Shown: positions 38,038-46,046, counted from the stretch's first letter. The stretch: 64,000 nucleotides of DNA from Stenotrophomonas rhizophila (GCF_003751305.1 NZ_RJKV01000002.1:1116001-1180000); one strand, 5' to 3'. Notes: a model not told the origin generated them from the letters alone. Numbers and translations are program-made.

Positions 38038-39749
38038 TACTTGCTGGCGCCGGCCTGGCGCTCGAACGCGGTCGGCTTGGGCAGCTCGACCGGCACGCCC
38101 TTGGCGTCGCAGGTGCCTGCCTCGCACAGGCGCTGACGCAGGCGCGGAGTGGCCTGCACGATCATGTGGTAGATCGCGTTCTGCTCCATCGTGCCGCGGA
38201 CCGCCCTGCTGCCCGGGCCACGTGCCCAGATGCCGACGTCTTCGCCGCCATGCGATTCGCTCTTGGCGGGTACCAGCGCTTCCTGCATGTAATCAGGATG
38301 CTCGGTATCCACCGCGGTCAGGTCCGGCCGACCCGTGCTCGGATCGAAGCTGCTCGGGTTGTGCGGGTACCGCTTCGGGCCGACCGGCTGCTGGTTGGTG
38401 GCACCGGTGTAACCCGGGCCGTTGGCGTAGGTCAGCGTGGTGTAGGGCAGGCCCAGGCCATCGCGGGCCAGGTCCAGCTTGCCGGCACCGTCTTCGCCGC
38501 CCTTGTCCTTGACCTTGCCCAGGATCGGATTGCCACGTGCCGGGTAACCGACGAAGTTCAGCGTGTGCGAATGATCAGCGGTGACGATGATCAGCGTGTC
38601 CTGCTCGGAGGTCGCCTCGACGGCCGCGCGGACCGCATCGGACATCGCCACCGTATCGGTCAGTGCGCGGTAGGCGTTGCCGCTGTGGTTGGCGTGATCG
38701 ATGCGCGCGCCTTCCACCATCAGCACATAGCCTTCCTGGTGGCGCGACAGGTTGGCGATCGCCGCCTGGGTCAGCTCGGCCAGGCTTGGCTCACCGGCCG
38801 GATCGTCCTTGCGCTCGGCCTCGTAACGCATGTGGTCCGGTTCGAACAGGCCCAGGATGGCCGGTGCCTTCGACGCGGCCTGCAACTGTTTGGCATTCCA
38901 CACGTAGGCACCCTGCGGGTGCGCCTGCTGCCACTCGGTCACCAGACTGCGCCCGTCCAGGCGCTGGCCGACCTTGTCGTCATATTCCGGATCGCGTTCT
39001 TCGACCGTGGTGAATTCACCACGACCACCGCCGAGGGCGACCAGCGGGCCGCGCCCGAAGCGCGAGGTCGACAACAGCTGCTGGGCGATATCGCGGCAGC
39101 CGGCGGTCTTCGCTTGTTCCGGCACGTCAGTATCGTTTTCCCAGTTGCGCTCCGGCGAGTGCGCGTAGGTCGCCGCCGGGGTGGCATGGGTCAGGCGTGC
39201 GGTGGAGACCACGCCGGTCGCCATGCCGGCGCTGTCGGCCAACTGCAGCCAGGTCAGCAGCCCCTTGTTCAGGCTGTCGGCGCAGTCGTTGCGGGTGCCC
39301 GCGCTGACGCCGATCGCGCCCATGTGGGTCTTCACGCCGGTGGTGATCGCCGTCATCGTGCCGGCCGAATCCGGCGTCTGCGAATCGGTGTTGTAGGTCT
39401 TGCTGAACGCCGTGGCCGGGAAGCGCTCCCAGGACAACAGGTTCTCCTCACCCGGATGCCCGTTGCGCTGCCCCTCGAAGATGCGCGCCGCCGCCACCGT
39501 GGTCAGGCTCATGCCATCGCCCAGGAACAGGATGACGTTCTTGGCCTTGCCGTCCATCGCTCCCGTGCTGGCCGCGCGCGCCGCACCGCTGCGGTACCAC
39601 CACTGCGGGGTCTCCCCGGCGGGGTGGGCAATGGCCGGCACATCGACCTGGACCGCGCCGGCAGCGGCGCTGGAGGAGGGAGCGGTACTGGCGCAGGCGC
39701 CGAGCAGCAGGGTGGTGACGGCGGCCACCAGAGGCGTGAAACGGGACAT
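38037..39749 (-). CDS. phoA: Alkaline phosphatase, lipoprotein type
   Basis: A 570-residue phosphomonoesterase of the PhoA superfamily. The start MSRFTPLVAAVTTLLLGACA makes a lipobox LGAC with acylated Cys near residue 19, so it is likely anchored in the envelope rather than soluble. Catalytic features are NVILFLGDGMSLTTVAAARI (metal-binding Asp), TPDSAGTMTAITTGVK (nucleophile Ser in the DSAGTM context), VEGARIDHANHSGNAYRALT and TADHSHTLNFVGYPARGNP (metal-binding His residues). The chain has an added region (SESHGGEDVGIWARGPGSRA) holding a further His ligand. The unknown exported protein follows, overlapping by one base. The gene lies divergent to the DAACS symporter. Confidence 0.9.
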   Translation of the reverse strand: MSRFTPLVAAVTTLLLGACASTAPSSSAAAGAVQVDVPAIAHPAGETPQWWYRSGAARAASTGAMDGKAKNVILFLGDGMSLTTVAAARIFEGQRNGHPGEENLLSWERFPATAFSKTYNTDSQTPDSAGTMTAITTGVKTHMGAIGVSAGTRNDCADSLNKGLLTWLQLADSAGMATGVVSTARLTHATPAATYAHSPERNWENDTDVPEQAKTAGCRDIAQQLLSTSRFGRGPLVALGGGRGEFTTVEERDPEYDDKVGQRLDGRSLVTEWQQAHPQGAYVWNAKQLQAASKAPAILGLFEPDHMRYEAERKDDPAGEPSLAELTQAAIANLSRHQEGYVLMVEGARIDHANHSGNAYRALTDTVAMSDAVRAAVEATSEQDTLIIVTADHSHTLNFVGYPARGNPILGKVKDKGGEDGAGKLDLARDGLGLPYTTLTYANGPGYTGATNQQPVGPKRYPHNPSSFDPSTGRPDLTAVDTEHPDYMQEALVPAKSESHGGEDVGIWARGPGSRAVRGTMEQNAIYHMIVQATPRLRQRLCEAGTCDAKGVPVELPKPTAFERQAGASK

Positions 39750-39898
39750 GGACGGGCAAATCTCGCGTGTGAAACGGGCGTTCATTATGCAGAACGCCGC
39801 AAGGCACGCCGATGACACGCTGATTTTCCGTGTACGCCTCGTTCCAGCGCCCCGCTTGGGCTAAGGTGCCTAGCTGTCAAATTACCTCTGGAACGCGC

Positions 39899-41227
39899 AT
39901 GAAGCTGGTCTCTGCCTGGTTGCGGATCCCCTTCTGGCAACGGGTCCTCGGCGGCTTCGTCCTCGGCGCACTGGCCGGCTGGCTGCTCGGGCCGGCGGCG
40001 GAAACCTGGTTCGGCCCCCTCGGCGATCTCTACGTCACCCTGATCAAGATGATCGCGGTGCCGCTGGTGTTCTTCGCCGTGATCAACGCCATCTCCTCGC
40101 TGCACGGGCAGAAGTCCGTCGCCGCCCTGGGCGGGCGCACCTTCCTGTGGTTCATCATCACCGCCGCCCTGGCGGTCTGCGTGGGCCTTGCCGTCGGCAC
40201 CGTCATGCAGCCCGGCAGCGGCGCGCTCAGCCTGAGCATGGACCACGGCTACACCCCCCGCGAAGTACCCAGCGTGATCAAGGTGCTGATGGATGTCGTG
40301 CCCTCCAACGTGTTCTACGCGTTGACCGGCATCGGCACCCGCATCAACAGCGCCGGTGAAACCGTCCTGGCCGCCGGGCGCGGCTCGATCCTGCCGGTGA
40401 TCTTCTTCGCCGGCCTGCTCGGTTTTGCCATGGTCAAGCTCGGCGACAAGGTCAGCGAAGCACGCAAGCTGACCGGGCAGATGAGCGAGATCATGATCCA
40501 GGTGACCCGCTTCGTGCTGGAGATCACCCCGCTGGGCACCTTCGGCCTGATCGCCGGCCTGGTCGGCAGCTACGGCTTTGAAAAGCTGCTGCCGCTCGGC
40601 AACTTCGTGCTCGCCCTGTACATCGCCTGTGCCGTGCACATCGTCGTGGTCTACGGCAGCCTGCTGCTCATGCACGGCCTGAACCCGCTCAAGTTCTTCC
40701 GCGGCGCCGCCCCCGGCATGCAGGTCGCTTTCGTCAGCTCCTCCAGCTTCGCCGCCATGCCCGCCGCGATGCGCTCGATCACCCACAACCTCGGCGTCAA
40801 CAAGGACTACGCTTCCTTCGCCGTCCCGCTCGGCGCCAGCATCAAGATGGACGGCTGCGGCGCGATCTATCCCGCCCTGTGCGCGGTCTTCATCGCCCAG
40901 TACACCGGCGTGCCGCTCACCCCAGAGCAGTACATCGTGGTCCTGATCGCCTCGGTCCTCGGCAGCTTCGGCACCGCCGGCGTCCCCGGCACCGCCGTCG
41001 TGATGGCCACCGTTGTCCTCAGCGCCGCCAACCTCCCGCTGGAAACCATCGGTTACCTCTACGCCATCGACCGCATCCTCGACATGATGCGCACGATGAC
41101 CAACGTCACCGGCCAGATGCTGGTCCCGGTCATCGTCGCCAAGGAAACCGGCCTGCTCGACCGTGAGATCTACGACAACCCATCCACCAACCTGGGCGTG
41201 GATGAAGGCGAAGAACGAACGTCCTGA
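39899..41227 (+). CDS. Dicarboxylate/amino acid:cation symporter (DAACS family)
   Basis: A 442-residue inner-membrane secondary transporter that couples uptake of dicarboxylates or acidic amino acids to sodium or protons. The start MKLVSAWLRIPFWQRVLGGF fits; an upstream frame adds 23 atypical residues. Family segments are VTLIKMIAVPLVFFAVINAI (helix 2), hairpin HP1 with VSSSSFAAMPAAMRSI, DYASFAVPLGASIKMDGCGA with IYPAL (helix 7, the NMDGT-like position), and HP2 with GTAGVPGTAVVMATVVL. The C-terminal helix 8 holds AIDRILDMMRTMTNVTGQML. Substrate specificity (glutamate, succinate or other) is not determined here. A strong terminator follows. Confidence 0.92.
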   Translation: MKLVSAWLRIPFWQRVLGGFVLGALAGWLLGPAAETWFGPLGDLYVTLIKMIAVPLVFFAVINAISSLHGQKSVAALGGRTFLWFIITAALAVCVGLAVGTVMQPGSGALSLSMDHGYTPREVPSVIKVLMDVVPSNVFYALTGIGTRINSAGETVLAAGRGSILPVIFFAGLLGFAMVKLGDKVSEARKLTGQMSEIMIQVTRFVLEITPLGTFGLIAGLVGSYGFEKLLPLGNFVLALYIACAVHIVVVYGSLLLMHGLNPLKFFRGAAPGMQVAFVSSSSFAAMPAAMRSITHNLGVNKDYASFAVPLGASIKMDGCGAIYPALCAVFIAQYTGVPLTPEQYIVVLIASVLGSFGTAGVPGTAVVMATVVLSAANLPLETIGYLYAIDRILDMMRTMTNVTGQMLVPVIVAKETGLLDREIYDNPSTNLGVDEGEERTS

Positions 41228-41249
41228 TGCAGGCACGAACGCAGCACCC

Positions 41250-41278
41250 AAAGACCGGCGAGAGCCGGTCTTTTTTTT
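41250..41278 (+). terminator. Intrinsic terminator of the DAACS gene
   Basis: A 10-pair stem AAAGACCGGC / GCCGGTCTTT with loop GAGA is followed by T residues through 41278. It is a textbook terminator separating the symporter from the amyloid region. Confidence 0.92.
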
Positions 41279-41337
41279 GTTTGGGGGAACTGCTTTCGCA
41301 TCTTCGCTTCTTCCTGCCGCACAGGCAGATGTCTGGC

Positions 41338-41448
41338 GGGCTGGCGATGCCAAGCCTCGCCGGGACCGTGAGCGACATGGATGTCGCGACACGAGCCCCC
41401 ATGGATGGGTTCACGGCGTGTCCCGGCGAGGCTTGGCATCGCCGGCCC
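41338..41448. repeat. 111-bp complex inverted repeat between the symporter and the fap-like operon
   Basis: The 29-bp arms at 41338-41366 and 41420-41448 are complementary at 28 positions; the single mismatch is a G-U pair in RNA. The 53-bp interior holds two more palindromes, GCGACATGGATGTCGC (41372-41387) and CCCATGGATGGG (41398-41409). They are flanked by GTGA and TCAC, giving a three-way-junction form. It has no coding potential that I trust. Terminal inverted repeats suggest a small non-autonomous mobile element (MITE-like) or a structured regulatory RNA. I see no clear target-site duplication. Confidence 0.6.
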
Positions 41449-41518
41449 TCACGATAAAGCGACTGGCTTAAGCTGTACAAACAAACCCGGAGCTAGCCTG
41501 AACCCGCACCGTAACCCC

Positions 41519-41550
41519 GTGTATCACCCGGTGTAACACCTGTGATACAC
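41519..41550. promoter_or_regulatory. Nested palindrome, candidate activator site 1
   Basis: An outer pair GTGTATCAC / GTGATACAC (perfect, 9 bp) encloses a second perfect palindrome GGTGTAACACC (41530-41540), almost co-centred. It lies about 160 bp upstream of the sigma-54 promoter, a normal distance for an enhancer bound by the adjacent sigma-54 activator. The shared core TGTAACA recurs at 41625. Confidence 0.5.
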
Positions 41551-41622
41551 CCGCACCACGCCTGCCTCTCGGCGCAACCCCATCCACCGGCCAACCTATT
41601 CATCCACCCAACCGCTAACGCC

Positions 41623-41633
41623 GCTGTAACAGC
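41623..41633. promoter_or_regulatory. Palindrome, candidate activator site 2
   Basis: GCTGTAACAGC, a perfect 11-bp palindrome sharing the TGTAACA core of the upstream site, lies about 70 bp before the sigma-54 promoter. Two palindromes with a shared core in one short intergenic region suggest a repeated operator. Confidence 0.45.
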
Positions 41634-41694
41634 AATGTTGCGTGCGATTAACCCCAACCGCACGAAAGCCCAGCAAACACGGGCATCCGGAACT

Positions 41695-41710
41695 TGGCAC
41701 GAATGCTGCT
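41695..41710 (+). promoter_or_regulatory. Sigma-54 promoter of the fap-like operon
   Basis: TGGCACGAATGCTGCT matches the sigma-54 consensus TGGCACG-N4-TTGCW at all specified positions except one (C for T in TTGC). The invariant GG and GC are separated by 10 bases. The predicted transcript start is near 41721, about 20 bp before the first ATG, with a GGAGG ribosome site between. The convergent sigma-54 activator gene at the other end of the operon supports this call. Confidence 0.75.
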
Positions 41711-41740
41711 CCAACCCCTCGCATGTAATCGGAGGTCGCC

Positions 41741-42271
41741 ATGGACAGCGTTGCCGCACACCGCACACGACACACCACACTCTGGCTGCTCGCCGTTGCA
41801 CTCATCGTGCCGGCGGCCGCCAACGCCTCCGGCGCACGCCAGGGCGTCAAACCCCAGCCCGGCGAAATCGTCCTCCTGCGTGACGTCTCCGCCCGGCCGG
41901 CTTACCGTCCGGCACCGCCCGGCATGGCGCTGATCGCCGACCCCTCACCGCGCCGCGAAATCGGCCAGGCCCTCGGTACCTCCACCGGCATGGACGAACT
42001 CAGCGACGATGACTACGCCTCGCTCGGTTCCAACACCGGTGCCGGCATCCCGCGCAGCGCCACCACCATCGAGCGCGTGACCGGCCACACGGTCAGCGGC
42101 ACCCTCGGCAAGGTCACCGACAGCGGCATGCTCTCCAGCGGCCAGCTCAGCAACACCATTGGTGGCCCCATGGGCGCGGTCGGCAACGCCACACGCGGCA
42201 TCGGCGACCAGGTCCGCGGCGCACTCGCCCAGTTCCCGCTCGGCCAGCCCGCAGGCGGACCCGGCAAATGA
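41741..42271 (+). CDS. First gene of the fap-like operon, exported protein (FapA position)
   Basis: A 176-residue exported protein. A signal peptide (roughly 1-29, hydrophobic LWLLAVALIVPAAANA) precedes a segment rich in Pro and Arg (GVKPQPGEIVLLRDVSARPA), then a Gly/Ser/Thr-rich half that ends GQPAGGPGK. I do not recognise the family. Its place, first in a six-gene run ordered like fapABCDEF, suggests a FapA-like periplasmic helper, but the sequence itself does not show it. A good GGAGG site is at 41730-41734. The stop overlaps the next start codon as ATGA, so the next gene is translationally coupled. Confidence 0.7.
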   Translation: MDSVAAHRTRHTTLWLLAVALIVPAAANASGARQGVKPQPGEIVLLRDVSARPAYRPAPPGMALIADPSPRREIGQALGTSTGMDELSDDDYASLGSNTGAGIPRSATTIERVTGHTVSGTLGKVTDSGMLSSGQLSNTIGGPMGAVGNATRGIGDQVRGALAQFPLGQPAGGPGK

Positions 42272-42906
42272 ACAACACCCTGCGCACTGGGCTGCTGACC
42301 TGCCTGCTGCTCGCCCCACTGGCCGCACACGCACAGCAGGCCAACGACTACGCCGCGATGCTCTCCTACCTCAATCAGAGCCGCATCGACGGCCGCACCC
42401 TGGCCGGCGCCGACGGCGCCATGACCGTCAACATGGCTGCCGGTGATCTCAACCAGCAGGCCAACCTGATGGGCATCGCCAACGGCCGCAACGCTCACAT
42501 CAATGTGGATGCGCGCCAGCAGCAGTCCAACAACCTCAGCCTCAGCGATACCGCCATGGACGCCAGCGCCACGCTCGGCGGCCAGGCACTCAACGGCGCC
42601 CGAGGCGTGGCATCGATCAACCAGGCCAGCGGCAACGGCAACGCGACGCTCAACGTCGTCACCGCCACGCTGGCGCAACAGGGCATACGCGAAACGAACG
42701 ACGAGGCTTTGGCTGCGTCGGGCGCACTCGCGTCAGCAGGGGGGCAGGGGGCCGTCAACAGCGGTCGGTCGGCCGGAACTCGCAGGGTGGCGGTCGAAGC
42801 CTCCGCACTGCAGGGATTCGACGGCGTCCTGCAACTCAATCAGATCGCGGGATCCGGCAACGCCACCGCAAACCAACTGAGCATTTCGGTGCAGTCCACC
42901 CCGTGA
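42268..42906 (+). CDS. FapB-like minor amyloid repeat protein
   Basis: A 212-residue exported protein. A signal peptide (about 1-22, ending AHAQ) precedes three short repeats: VNMAAGDLNQQAN (54-66), INQASGNGNATLN (117-129) and LNQIAGSGNATAN (190-202). Each has the N-x-(A)-x-G-x-x-N-x-x-x-N pattern of Fap amyloid repeats, with Gln/Asn at the positions that stack in a cross-beta core. The two linkers are Ala/Ser/Gly-rich and have no Cys. In Pseudomonas FapB is the minor nucleating subunit and is encoded just before FapC; the same order holds here. The start overlaps the preceding gene by four bases. Confidence 0.75.
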   Translation: MNNTLRTGLLTCLLLAPLAAHAQQANDYAAMLSYLNQSRIDGRTLAGADGAMTVNMAAGDLNQQANLMGIANGRNAHINVDARQQQSNNLSLSDTAMDASATLGGQALNGARGVASINQASGNGNATLNVVTATLAQQGIRETNDEALAASGALASAGGQGAVNSGRSAGTRRVAVEASALQGFDGVLQLNQIAGSGNATANQLSISVQSTP

Positions 42907-42950
42907 GTAGTCACATCCACCCGATTGTCTGTGATGAGAGAGAGGGCACC

Positions 42951-44429
42951 ATGAACACCAACATGAAACGGACCGTACTGGCCATCGCCGTCGCCGCTGC
43001 ATCCGCCTCCGCCGGCGCCAATGGCTGGGGCAATGACCGCGACAACCAGAACCAGAGCGCCAACATCAACCACCTGCACAACGTGGCTGAAACGCGCACC
43101 AACACCAATACCGATACCAACACCGAAACCAATACCACCACCAACACAGATACCGATTCGCGCACCTGGAACCGGACCTGGAACAACACCCGCAACAACA
43201 ACAGCACCACCAACACCACCATCAACGACAACGTGACGAGCAACACCAACGTCACCAGCAACCGCGACGTGACCAGCAACCGCAACGTCACCGAGAACGT
43301 CAACAAGACCAGCAACATCCAGGCCGACGAGCGTCAGGAAAAGAACAACCACGGCGTCGACGTGAACATCGAGAAGGACCTGCGCCTGAGCTCGGACATC
43401 AGCTTCTCGGGCGATCCGGAAATCACCGGCTCGATCGATATCGACTCGGCCGCCATCGCCATCATCGACAACCGCCAGTCGGTCACCAACAATCTGGCCG
43501 GCAACACCCTGGTGACCAACAGCGCCTCGATCGCCGACGACGTCGGTGCCGATGCCTCCGGCAACCTGGGCTTCAACGTCGCCGCCGGTGACAACAACGC
43601 GCAGGACAACGCCGCGTCGCTGTCCGCGGCCGATGCGTCCTTCAGCTTCGGCATGGCCGATGCGGAAGTCTTCGTCAACCAGTACGGCGGTGGCAACACC
43701 ACCCTCAACTCGGGCGTGACCAACGCTGCGGGCCTGGGTGGCAATGCCTTCAGTGGCGCGTCCGGCAACATCGGTGCCAACGTCGCCTCGGGCAACAACA
43801 ACGAGCAGAAGAACGCGCTCGCCGCCTCGGTCGCCACCAGCGCCTATGCGACCTCGAGCATCAGCTCCAACCAGGTGTCCTCCGGCAACACCGTCAGCAA
43901 CGCCGGCTACCTGCAGTCGATGACCGACACCGTGGACGTGAACCTGAGCGGTCGCGTTGCCGGTGCCACGTTGGCCGTCGGTGCGGGCCGTTACAGCGGC
44001 TCGGGAAGTGCCTACCAGAAAGACAACTACTACCTGGATACCTGGAGTGGCGCGCTGGATCACCCGAGCGGCAGCGAAACCGGTCATATCGACATGGATA
44101 GCGATATCCAGAATGCCACCGCCAACCCGAATCGTCCGGGCGTGGGCGGCATTGCGTTCGACACCGAAGAGCGCGGCACCAGCCAGTTCGTTGAACTGGG
44201 CGTGGCCGACCTCTACGCGAGCCTGAGCGGCACCGTCTCCACCACCCGTTGGGTGAACGTGGATGCCACCAACACCGCGGCATTGTCCGGCAGTGCGTTC
44301 TCCGGCGCCTCCGGCAACATCGGGGTGAACGTGGCCTCCGGTACCGGCAACCTGCAGGCCAACAGTCTGGCCCTGGCGGTTGCGCAGCCCTCCACCGGCG
44401 GTGGTGGTGGCGGCGGTCCGGAACAGTAA
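42951..44429 (+). CDS. FapC-like major amyloid subunit
   Basis: A 492-residue exported protein. The signal peptide is roughly 1-23. Residues 47-122 are an Asn/Thr tract with tandem TNTDTNTETNTTTNTDTD and VTSNxxVTSN-type units, unlike anything else in the window. Three Fap-type repeats follow: GNLGFNVAAGDNNAQDN (204-220), GNIGANVASGNNNEQKN (272-288) and GNIGVNVASGTGNLQAN (455-471), separated by linkers of about 51 and 166 residues. This is the R-L-R-L-R arrangement of FapC. The C-terminus is a Gly run (GGGGGGGPEQ). It has no Cys. The GTG-led longer frame is rejected because the ATG at 42951 has a good AGAGAGGG site and starts the signal peptide. Confidence 0.8.
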   Translation: MNTNMKRTVLAIAVAAASASAGANGWGNDRDNQNQSANINHLHNVAETRTNTNTDTNTETNTTTNTDTDSRTWNRTWNNTRNNNSTTNTTINDNVTSNTNVTSNRDVTSNRNVTENVNKTSNIQADERQEKNNHGVDVNIEKDLRLSSDISFSGDPEITGSIDIDSAAIAIIDNRQSVTNNLAGNTLVTNSASIADDVGADASGNLGFNVAAGDNNAQDNAASLSAADASFSFGMADAEVFVNQYGGGNTTLNSGVTNAAGLGGNAFSGASGNIGANVASGNNNEQKNALAASVATSAYATSSISSNQVSSGNTVSNAGYLQSMTDTVDVNLSGRVAGATLAVGAGRYSGSGSAYQKDNYYLDTWSGALDHPSGSETGHIDMDSDIQNATANPNRPGVGGIAFDTEERGTSQFVELGVADLYASLSGTVSTTRWVNVDATNTAALSGSAFSGASGNIGVNVASGTGNLQANSLALAVAQPSTGGGGGGGPEQ

Positions 44430-44471
44430 GTCTGTCCGTTTTCGCAAGCAGTACGCGTTGAGCGCAACAAA

Positions 44472-44541
44472 CCCGGTCATCCGCCAATGACCGGGCTCCC
44501 CGGGAGCCCCTGTCCCTTCTCCCCCTTGGGGCAGGGGCTCC
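44472..44541 (+). promoter_or_regulatory. Tandem hairpins between the fapC-like and fapD-like genes
   Basis: The first hairpin is CCCGGTCAT / ATGACCGGG (9 pairs, loop CCGCCA, 44472-44495). A second 10-pair perfect stem, GGAGCCCCTG (44503-44512) / CAGGGGCTCC (44532-44541), follows, with the small palindrome CTCCCCGGGAG between them. There is no T tract. They sit in the 132-bp gap after the major subunit gene and may cut downstream expression or protect upstream mRNA, giving more subunit than export machinery. Confidence 0.5.
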
Positions 44542-44561
44542 TTCCTGAGCCGGAGTACTGC

Positions 44562-45272
44562 ATGTCCAGTCGTATGCGCACGTGGATGCTGGTGTGGACA
44601 CTGTCGATGCTGATGATGCCGATGGGCAGCGTACGCGCCGGCGATGTCGGCTTCAGTGGCGTACTGCCCAACGGGGCGGTGCTCACCCAGCGTGTGGAAA
44701 GCATGCAGGAACGGCGCTTCCGCAATGTCGTACGGCAGCACACCGATTACAGCTGTGGCGCAGCTGCCCTGGCCACGATCCTGCGCTACGCCTACCACCT
44801 GGAGGCCGATGAGAGCACGGTGATCGAAGGGATGATGGGGGTCTCGGATCCACAACTGGTCCACCAGCGCGGTTTCTCGCTGCTGGACATCAAGCGTTAC
44901 GTCGAATCGATGGGCATGCGTGGACGCGGCTACCGCGTCAACGAAGAGCGCCTGCGCTCACTGCGCGTGCCCGGGCTGGTGCTGATGGATGTGCGGGGCT
45001 TCCGCCATTTCGTGGTCCTCAAACAGGTCCGTGGCGATGTGGTGGATGTGGCCGACCCGATCCTGGGAAACCGCAGCATTCCCGTCAGCGAATTTCTTCA
45101 GGCGTGGCCGTCGCGCGCCGTGTTTGTCGTGATCGGGAGTGACTTCGATCGCAACACGGCACTGCTGCAGCCCGGCGAACGGCCGAGTGCCCGTTCGCTA
45201 TATGCCAGGCAGGGACCGATCACCGATGCGGAACTGGTCGATTTCGGATTCACCCATGCCGATCTGTTTTAA
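44562..45272 (+). CDS. FapD-like C39 family peptidase
   Basis: A 236-residue exported protein with a C39-like papain-fold peptidase domain. The signal peptide is about 1-26. The nucleophile is Cys65 in QHTDYSCGAAALATILRYAY. The His is H149 in DVRGFRHFVVLKQV and the Asp is D165 in DVVDVADPILGNRS, a complete Cys-His-Asp set at C39 spacing. In Pseudomonas FapD a C39-like fold is encoded between fapC and fapE and is needed for fibre export, probably as a processing protease. The chosen ATG follows a CGGAG site; a longer open frame upstream would run into the hairpins. The next gene starts nine bases after the stop, with an AAGGAGG site. Confidence 0.82.
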   Translation: MSSRMRTWMLVWTLSMLMMPMGSVRAGDVGFSGVLPNGAVLTQRVESMQERRFRNVVRQHTDYSCGAAALATILRYAYHLEADESTVIEGMMGVSDPQLVHQRGFSLLDIKRYVESMGMRGRGYRVNEERLRSLRVPGLVLMDVRGFRHFVVLKQVRGDVVDVADPILGNRSIPVSEFLQAWPSRAVFVVIGSDFDRNTALLQPGERPSARSLYARQGPITDAELVDFGFTHADLF

Positions 45273-45281
45273 GGAGGCACC

Positions 45282-46046
45282 ATGAACATTGCAACCTGGA
45301 CGCCCGGCATCGTGTTGCTCGCCCTGCTGGGCATCGCGCCGGCACACGCCGACGACAGCCGGCCCGGCAAGGGATTGAGTGAAATCCCCGACCCGGAATT
45401 GAATCTCATGCGGGGTCGTTACACCGTCGGTGGCAACACCGTGGCGTGGTTCGGCGTCACCATGGTCTCGCAATGGCAGACCGCCGGCGGGCAGTCCGCA
45501 CAGAGCGCGCTGAAGCTGGGCATGGACTTCAGCCACGGCGGCAGCGCACCGAAGATCAGCTTCGCACCGAGCGTGAGCGTGACCGCCGCCGATGCGCCGC
45601 TGCCGGTGACCCCAGGGCGCAGCGTGGACTCCAGCGGGCTGCAGAACGTGGCCGGCCTCAGCCAGAGCATCCAGGTGGCCGGTGACGGCAACCTGGCCAG
45701 CAACGCCACCCAGTTGACCGTGCGCGATGGCGTGGCACCCACGCCCACCGGCGAAGGCGTGAACCTGGCGAGCGTGCAGCAGGGCGGCGTCAGTGCGCTG
45801 GCCCAGCTGGAAGGCAACACGGCCAAGGTGCAGTTGCAGATCGAGGGTGTCGGTGCGGTCCAGCAATGGATCCGCAACGGCAGCGTCGGCCAGAGCATCG
45901 CGCTGGGCAGTGATGGACAGTCGGTCACCAACCGGCTGCAGATCGACCTCGTGAGGCAGTCGCTGGCCAACAACGTTCCGCTCAATCAGAACGTGGCGCA
46001 GGCGATGACGCTGGTACGCGGCGTAGGCATGGGGCCGGGCCAGTGA
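45282..46046 (+). CDS. FapE-like exported protein
   Basis: A 254-residue exported protein. A signal peptide (about 1-23) precedes a conserved-looking segment GLSEIPDPELNLMRGRYTVG (31-50). The rest is Ser/Gly/Val-rich beta sequence with short repeat-like patterns, QSIQVAGDGNLASNATQLTV (128-147) and QSIALGSDGQSVTNRLQIDL (204-223), which share the x-G-x-G-N/S core of the Fap repeats. FapE is reported as a minor component of Pseudomonas fibres. Position between the C39 protease and the channel supports the call, with moderate confidence. A strong AAGGAGG site precedes the start. Confidence 0.7.
   Translation: MNIATWTPGIVLLALLGIAPAHADDSRPGKGLSEIPDPELNLMRGRYTVGGNTVAWFGVTMVSQWQTAGGQSAQSALKLGMDFSHGGSAPKISFAPSVSVTAADAPLPVTPGRSVDSSGLQNVAGLSQSIQVAGDGNLASNATQLTVRDGVAPTPTGEGVNLASVQQGGVSALAQLEGNTAKVQLQIEGVGAVQQWIRNGSVGQSIALGSDGQSVTNRLQIDLVRQSLANNVPLNQNVAQAMTLVRGVGMGPGQ

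Noticed and set aside
39785..41392. Minus-strand open frame antisense to the symporter
   Set aside because: It crosses a strong terminator and the inverted repeat and opposes a clear transporter gene.
42840..44864. Minus-strand open frame opposite the amyloid subunit gene
   Set aside because: The plus strand has a signal peptide, repeats and a good ribosome site; the antisense frame is a by-product of the Asn/Thr codon pattern.
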